DNA of 64,000 nt, from contig NC_092693.1 in NCBI RefSeq assembly GCF_964275005.1, positions 22,958,835-23,022,834 of the forward strand. The letters run 5' to 3'. The notes below the pieces were generated by a model. That model was not told the origin of the DNA. It was given only the letters and a program-made list of their open reading frames with translations, and ran no database searches. The position numbers and the translations under genes were made by a program. This DNA is from Diadema setosum (Eukaryota > Echinodermata > Echinoidea > Diadematoida > Diadematidae). This document shows positions 60,901 through 64,000 of this stretch, in pieces; positions within the stretch are counted from its first letter, which is position 1, and each line of letters begins with the position of its first letter.

Positions 60901-63240
60901 CGCTGGCCAGAGCTGGAGCAGCAGCTTCTCGCTTGGGTCGTCGAGCAGAGGGCTGCTGGGAACGCCGTTGCCACCCAAGCACTCCGCTTGAAGGCACAGT
61001 CCATCGCAGATCAGAGCGGCATCGAAGACTTCAAAGCGGGTACCTCCTGGGCCTACCGCTTCATGAGGCGCCATGACCTGTCCTTTCGGAGGCGCACCCA
61101 CATCACCCAATGTTTCCCCGAAGATCTTGAAGAGAAGACCACCAAGTTCCAGCGATACGTCATTCAGAAGCGCCGTCAGCACAACTACCCTCTCAGCCGG
61201 ATTGGCAACGCCGATCAGACGCCGTTGACGTTTGATGTACCCAGCAACACAACCATCTCGGCGAAGGGAGCGAAGTCCGTCAGCGTGACAACCACGGGGC
61301 ATGAGAAAGATCGCTTCACGGTGATGCTTTCCTGCACCGCTGATGGGGGCAAGTTGCCGCCCTACATCATCTTCAAGAGAAAGATCATCCCCAAGCTGCA
61401 GTTCCCTCCAGGCGTCATCGTCAGGGCTCAGGAGAAAGGGTGGATGGATCAGGCGCTCGTTGAAGACTGGTTGTGGGTCGTCTGGAATCGGCGAGTCGGC
61501 AGGCTATCTCGAAGACGCAGCATGCTGGTCTTGGACGCTTTTCAGTGTCATCACTCGGCCCCAACGAAGGAACTGCTGAAGGACAGCAACACAGACCTCG
61601 TGATGATCCCCGGAGGCATGACGTTCGTCCTACAACCACTCGACGTCGGCGTGAACAAGCCGTTCAAAGATGGCCTACGGAAATGCTGGTCAGACTGGAT
61701 GATCGAAGGGGAGAAGTCCTTCACCAAGGGCGGCAGAATGAAGAAGGCCGATCTCACCACAATCTGCGGCTGGATCAAGAAGGTCTGGGATGAGTTGCCT
61801 CCGTCAATCATCCAGCGAGCATTCATGAAATGCAGCATCAGCAATGACCTCGACGGCTCTCAGGACGACCTTCTCTGGGAGGATGAGATGGGGGAGTCAG
61901 ACGACAGCGGGGACAGCGACGACGACTTGGCCTACCACGATGACGAAGAGCTACGGCGTGTCTTCAAAGAAAGCAGCGACGAAGAGTTTGAGGGCTTTCA
62001 AAAGCCCGTCACACCCCAACGGCCTTTTTTAAGGCCACACATATTCAAGAAAGAATAAGTTTATGAGTCAGAAGAAAGCATTACACTTTACATTTCGTTT
62101 TTATTTTCAGTCAAATAACAAAAAAAAAAAATTGTTTTAAATCCTTTTTTTAATTACTTTTCTTTCCTTCACAGGTTTTGGAGACGTACCGGTATTCAAT
62201 ATTCAACTCTTTCTCCCCAAAATTTAACATGACGCTTCTTCATCAATATACAAATTCAGTTCACACCATCAGGTCTAATTTTGCAGTTTCATTTCAGGGT
62301 CGATAACGAAAGTATTGTTTTCAGTATTGTTTTCACTTACAGTGCTAAATCAGAACACCTGCTCGACGCTTCAGAAAATTATCAATTTCAATGGAACTCA
62401 TTCACGTTCGTTTCACATTGTAACATTTCTCTCATTTCTCGTTTCTTGTTTCCACTTCTCTCAGTTCCATTTCCGGGATACCCAAACGCTCGTGACATCG
62501 GCATTCTCAAACGTTCATTAAGGATGTTAATGTGACGCATCATGCGTCACATTAACATCCTTATCATCTCTCAGATTCAATCACACTCGAATCACAACAT
62601 TCGCTGATGCTCCGGACATCGGCATTGTACATTCACACGTCCACACGATGTGGAATTTCCGCAGGAACATTTGCGTGCTTTTATTCTGTTTGGTCTTCCT
62701 TCCATTTCCCGCCTCGGAGCTTCGAAACTCAATGGACTGATATATTTTAAACCTGTAAAATCAATGAGAGAAAGGTTATCAACATACGTAAAATCAATGT
62801 CTAATTAAGGTGTAATTTCTTTTTACGCAAATCGGGGATGCGGCTTATACGGCGCTGCAGCCTTTGCGCCGGCGAATACGGTAGGTCATGTGAGTCAGAG
62901 CTCCAGTTATATCCATGTAGACTTTCTCAGATGTTGTAGTGTAAAATTTAAATCCTTCAAACAGTTTTTGGCTCTTTCTATTCAACGGCTGTTTAGTCTC
63001 CTATCTATATGTGGCTTGATTTGCACAATATACTTGCACAATTTTTATGACATGGTTGTTTGTAAGCGGATGAGTGAATTAATGTGTTTACTTTGTGGTA
63101 ATCTTCTCTCCAGTTCATCTTTGCAACATCTATGGGGACTATGAGACTCACGCTGCCCTGGACCTGCAGCCATTTGCAGGGGGCCACATGTGTGCCTTCT
63201 CCATACAGTTTTCCAACGACAACAAGGAGATTTTAGCTGG
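51804..63240 (+). CDS. DCAF11: DCAF11/WDR23, CUL4-DDB1 ubiquitin-ligase substrate receptor (partial, 3' end outside window)
   Basis: Exons with AG/GT borders and matching phases: 51804-51919, 54370-54407, 55544-55575, 56505-56600, 56876-56940, 58786-58989, 59869-59912, 63114-63240. The product matches human DCAF11 as I recall it: PDTSKLDASDLKQEM (PDTRELEFNEIKTQV), VFCGTFSKDGSIFLSAGQDQ (AFCGIYSKDGQIFMSACQDQ), KEIQAKDVGWSIVD, PDGNYLIYSSWSDYIHLCNI, YGDYETHAALDL. The window holds the acidic N terminus and the first WD40 repeats; the rest of the propeller lies beyond 64000. The first exon is the least certain, because its protein (MANLDISEILISAYVLDIL) does not resemble the vertebrate N terminus; the donor and phase fit. 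Vertebrate DCAF11 recruits NRF2 and the histone-mRNA protein SLBP for ubiquitylation. An intact DNA transposon occupies the last intron seen. Confidence 0.9.
53633..53708. repeat. Dispersed repeat CGAGTCC...CATACTCGGGCA, copy 2
   Basis: Matches 12224-12289 in word order, including GCAAAATCAGTCCATCCTCAA. In DCAF11 intron 1. Confidence 0.7.
54450..54640 (+). repeat. Dispersed repeat CATCAGTGAAA family, copy 3
   Basis: CATCAGTGAAAGTTTGAGG, AAAATCGGACAATC, AAAAGTTATGAATTTTTAAA and GAGACTACTAGAGG match the copies near 48.4 and 49.0 kb. In DCAF11 intron 2. Confidence 0.7.
54929..54960. repeat. 14-bp hairpin GTGCAGTAGCTAGC
   Basis: Exact 14-base arms around GCGT, followed by four copies of CACTG(C). 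Confidence 0.85.
55336..55470. mobile_element. MITE with 18-bp perfect TIRs (GGGGGCATTTCATGAAGC)
   Basis: 135 bp, non-coding, exact 18-base inverted ends. It lies about 75 bases upstream of DCAF11 exon 3. Confidence 0.85.
56112..56306. mobile_element. Diverged MITE, family with ATGCCAGTGG core, copy 1
   Basis: Shares CTTGCAAATTTTG, ACACAATGCATCGAATGCCA and CCTGTTTTACCGTA-type end words with 63311-63509. Ends resemble inverted TGTAAAA / TTTTACA. Confidence 0.6.
57085..57297. mobile_element. MITE with TACTGTAAAAGT ends, copy 2
   Basis: 213 bp, opening TACTGCAAAAGTGGAAATTT and closing with the complement; the same interior as 2132-2345. In a DCAF11 intron. Confidence 0.75.
57689..57758 (-). 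repeat. tRNA-like sequence, probably a tRNA-derived SINE head
   Basis: The minus strand opens GCTTGGTCGTCTAGTGGATA and closes with CCTGCCCGAGC. Acceptor ends pair at six of seven positions, the D-stem is GTCT/AGAC, and the B box GGTTCGAATCC is perfect (57698-57708). The anticodon stem does not pair well, so a working tRNA is unlikely; a pol III SINE or tRNA relic fits better. Confidence 0.6.
57942..57980. repeat. C run followed by long A run
   Basis: C8 then more than 30 A; possible retro-insert tail or slippage. In a DCAF11 intron. Confidence 0.9.
60541..62058 (+). CDS. Pogo/Tigger-like transposase (CENP-B helix-turn-helix plus DDD catalytic domain)
   Basis: Open for 505 codons. Met59 (60715, MRRTSYTASFKLAVCSYAEE) is the likelier family start; codons 11-58 are a Lys/Glu/Ser tandem repeat. 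Residues about 62-100 form a Psq/CENP-B-type helix-turn-helix and 118-185 a second CENP-B-type DNA-binding helix-turn-helix (WPELEQQLLAWVVEQRAAG). The catalytic triad is D225 (NADQTP), D332 (LVLDAFQCH) and D368 (LQPLDVGVNKPFK), i.e. DD35D. The C-terminal tail is acidic. It would bind the TIRs and cut and paste the element in the nucleus. The last 14 codons are encoded by a histone-like stem-loop and purine element, and the TAA stop lies at the end of the latter. Confidence 0.93.
   Translation: MPIEEERLLPSPAKKKEVQPRRKKSSQEEERSPAQKKKEVKPRRKKKSSPEEERSQAKMRRTSYTASFKLAVCSYAEEFGNRAAGRKYDVDEKNIRRWWLSQTTLQKMPSKKKAMRSGKARWPELEQQLLAWVVEQRAAGNAVATQALRLKAQSIADQSGIEDFKAGTSWAYRFMRRHDLSFRRRTHITQCFPEDLEEKTTKFQRYVIQKRRQHNYPLSRIGNADQTPLTFDVPSNTTISAKGAKSVSVTTTGHEKDRFTVMLSCTADGGKLPPYIIFKRKIIPKLQFPPGVIVRAQEKGWMDQALVEDWLWVVWNRRVGRLSRRRSMLVLDAFQCHHSAPTKELLKDSNTDLVMIPGGMTFVLQPLDVGVNKPFKDGLRKCWSDWMIEGEKSFTKGGRMKKADLTTICGWIKKVWDELPPSIIQRAFMKCSISNDLDGSQDDLLWEDEMGESDDSGDSDDDLAYHDDEELRRVFKESSDEEFEGFQKPVTPQRPFLRPHIFKKE
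60571..60714 (+). repeat. Purine-rich tandem repeat at the start of the transposase frame
   Basis: Seven or more copies of a 15-24-base unit built on AAGAAGAAAGAAGTC plus CAGCC or AAGCC. It stays in frame and encodes a Lys/Glu/Ser/Pro-rich segment. Possibly recent slippage. Confidence 0.85.
61992..62007 (+). other. Second stem-loop (GGGCTT-TCAA-AAGCCC) upstream of the histone-like one
   Basis: A perfect 6-bp stem with a 4-base loop, the same geometry as a histone stem-loop, 13 bases before the hairpin at 62021. It is in the transposase coding frame. Confidence 0.6.
62021..62036 (+). terminator. Histone-type 3' stem-loop in the transposon
   Basis: GGCCTT-TTTT-AAGGCC: a 6-bp stem and 4-base loop, followed by ACACA. 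It aligns with the H4 stem-loop (47962-47977); CAACGG precedes both. The stem keeps the GGC opening and GCC closing pairs. Confidence 0.75.
62046..62054 (+). promoter_or_regulatory. Histone-type downstream element in the transposon
   Basis: CAAGAAAGA, identical to the H4 element at 47988-47996, 9 bases after the stem-loop (10 in H4). The intervening ACACATATT matches H4 ACCACATATC with one gap, and AGTTTAT follows in both. Confidence 0.75.
62519..62563. repeat. Perfect 45-bp palindrome in the transposon 3' part
   Basis: 22-base arms around a single C (62541), reading TAAGGATGTTAATGTGACGC and on. Non-coding, between the transposase and the right TIR. Confidence 0.9.
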
Positions 63241-63310
63241 GTGAGTCGTCATTCATGAAAATAAAATAAATAAACAATAAAGAACATTAACAGAGAAAGA
63301 AAGGACAGGT

Positions 63311-63509
63311 GACTGTAAAATCATAAATTTTCTCGCGTCAGACATCTTCATGAATTTTGTGAGGAGCAAAGTAATATGCCTGCTGGAATGTTTCTTTACA
63401 CAAAGCATTGAATGCCAGTGGTGATTGAGGAATATTTCATGCTGTGAAAAAGGCTGCCAGCTCCAACTCACAAAATTTGTATGCTGGGAATATTTCTGGT
63501 TTTACAGTA
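63311..63509. mobile_element. Diverged MITE, family with ATGCCAGTGG core, copy 2
   Basis: Opens GACTGTAAAATCA and closes GGTTTTACAGTAA; the interior (CACAAAGCATTGAATGCCAG) matches 56112-56306. Confidence 0.65.
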
Positions 63510-63880
63510 ATGTAGGGCTGCCCAGCCCCCCCCCCCCCCCCCATGAGCTTGAAGATTCCGTAATGAATGCATCAATATTTTTATCTTCTGCTGCGAGCCA
63601 CAAATCTAACCTTGTGTTTGGTGTGTTTTGTGTTTCTTAATGCAAGGTTGATGTTGAATTTCTTTTCATCATGTCAGTTTCCGTATGTTACAATATAACG
63701 TAAGTATTAATTGTGCTTGATGAATGCAGTTGATAGCCTTCATAGTATGCAGAGCAATATGAACTTTTGATCACCAAAAGTGTTTTAGGGTGTTGTCTCC
63801 CATGTGCCCTTCAGTTATTTGATCCCATACCCATCAGGGGTCAAAAAATGTACCCCTTTGACCCCATAGAAGTCTTTCTG

Positions 63881-63997
63881 GGCCCCGTTTTATCAAAAGA
63901 TATAATCGATTGTGAATTCCCTTACCACACAGGCTGCCATAGACTCATGATAGAAATCAGCTATATAGTCAATTACAATTCTTCATAAAATGGGGCC
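63881..63997. mobile_element. Short MITE with GGCCCCRTTTTAT inverted ends
   Basis: The left end GGCCCCGTTTTATCAAA is answered by the complement of GGCCCCATTTTATGAAG at the right. 117 bp, non-coding, at the window edge. Confidence 0.7.
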
Positions 63998-64000
63998 TTA

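Larger units (their letters stand above)
60412..62881 (+). mobile_element. Complete pogo/Tigger-like DNA transposon in a DCAF11 intron
   Basis: 2470 bp with exact 15-bp terminal inverted repeats (CCGTATTCGCCGGCG) and TA on both sides (60410-60411, 62882-62883), the pogo/Tc1-mariner target. Both ends also carry a subterminal direct repeat: CGGGGTGCGGCCTAT near 60468 and CGGGGATGCGGCTTAT near 62834. One long open transposase frame follows. Perfect TIRs and an open frame suggest a recent, possibly active copy. It carries a histone-type 3' signal and a 45-bp palindrome in its 3' part. Confidence 0.93.

Overview
The window reads as a piece of a marine invertebrate deuterostome genome, most likely an echinoderm. 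It is AT-rich and intron-rich. It is full of foldback/MITE elements, homopolymer G, C and A runs and the word TAGGCCTAACGTTA. Its two replication-dependent histone genes end in the stem-loop plus purine-rich element known from sea-urchin histone mRNAs. The species is an inference; I ran no search.

Layout. (1) 1-12.04 kb, minus strand: most of a SPIDR homologue (scaffold protein in DNA repair), recognised exon by exon with consistent splice phases; its 3' end lies left of the window. Its introns hold a GATA microsatellite, several MITEs, a nested foldback element and a perfect 26-bp hairpin. (2) 12.05-19.25 kb: no host gene recognised; inverted repeats, a 5'-truncated CR1/L2-like LINE (15.57-17.82 kb) and foldback repeats. 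(3) 19.259-44.813 kb: a very young Ty3/Gypsy-type element, minus strand, arranged LTR-internal-LTR-internal-LTR and flanked by a single TTAT target duplication. LTRs are unusually long (about 4.2 kb). Each internal part carries gag, protease-RT-RNase H, integrase and an extra two-zinc-finger reading frame where env would sit. (4) 46.43-48.0 kb: a divergent histone H3 (minus) and H4 (plus) pair with TATA boxes, 3' stem-loops and downstream purine elements. (5) 48.0-51.7 kb: dispersed repeats, a degenerate tandem array carrying four perfect TGACGTCA sites, and a GC-rich block that looks like the promoter side of the next gene. (6) 51.8-64 kb, plus strand: the first eight exons of DCAF11 (WDR23). 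A complete 2.47-kb pogo/Tigger-like DNA transposon with an open transposase frame sits in the intron between its exons 7 and 8.

Most interesting point. The pogo element's transposase frame ends in a sequence that copies the histone H4 3'-end signal of this same window almost base for base: a 6-bp-stem, 4-base-loop hairpin, then ACACA, then CAAGAAAGA, with similarity running about 20 bases further. This suggests a DNA transposon that captured a histone mRNA 3'-processing signal and could tie its transposase to S phase. It sits in DCAF11, whose vertebrate product is reported to act on SLBP, the protein that binds that hairpin, and the host H3-H4 pair lies 4 kb upstream. The second candidate novelty is the two-finger accessory protein of the LTR element.
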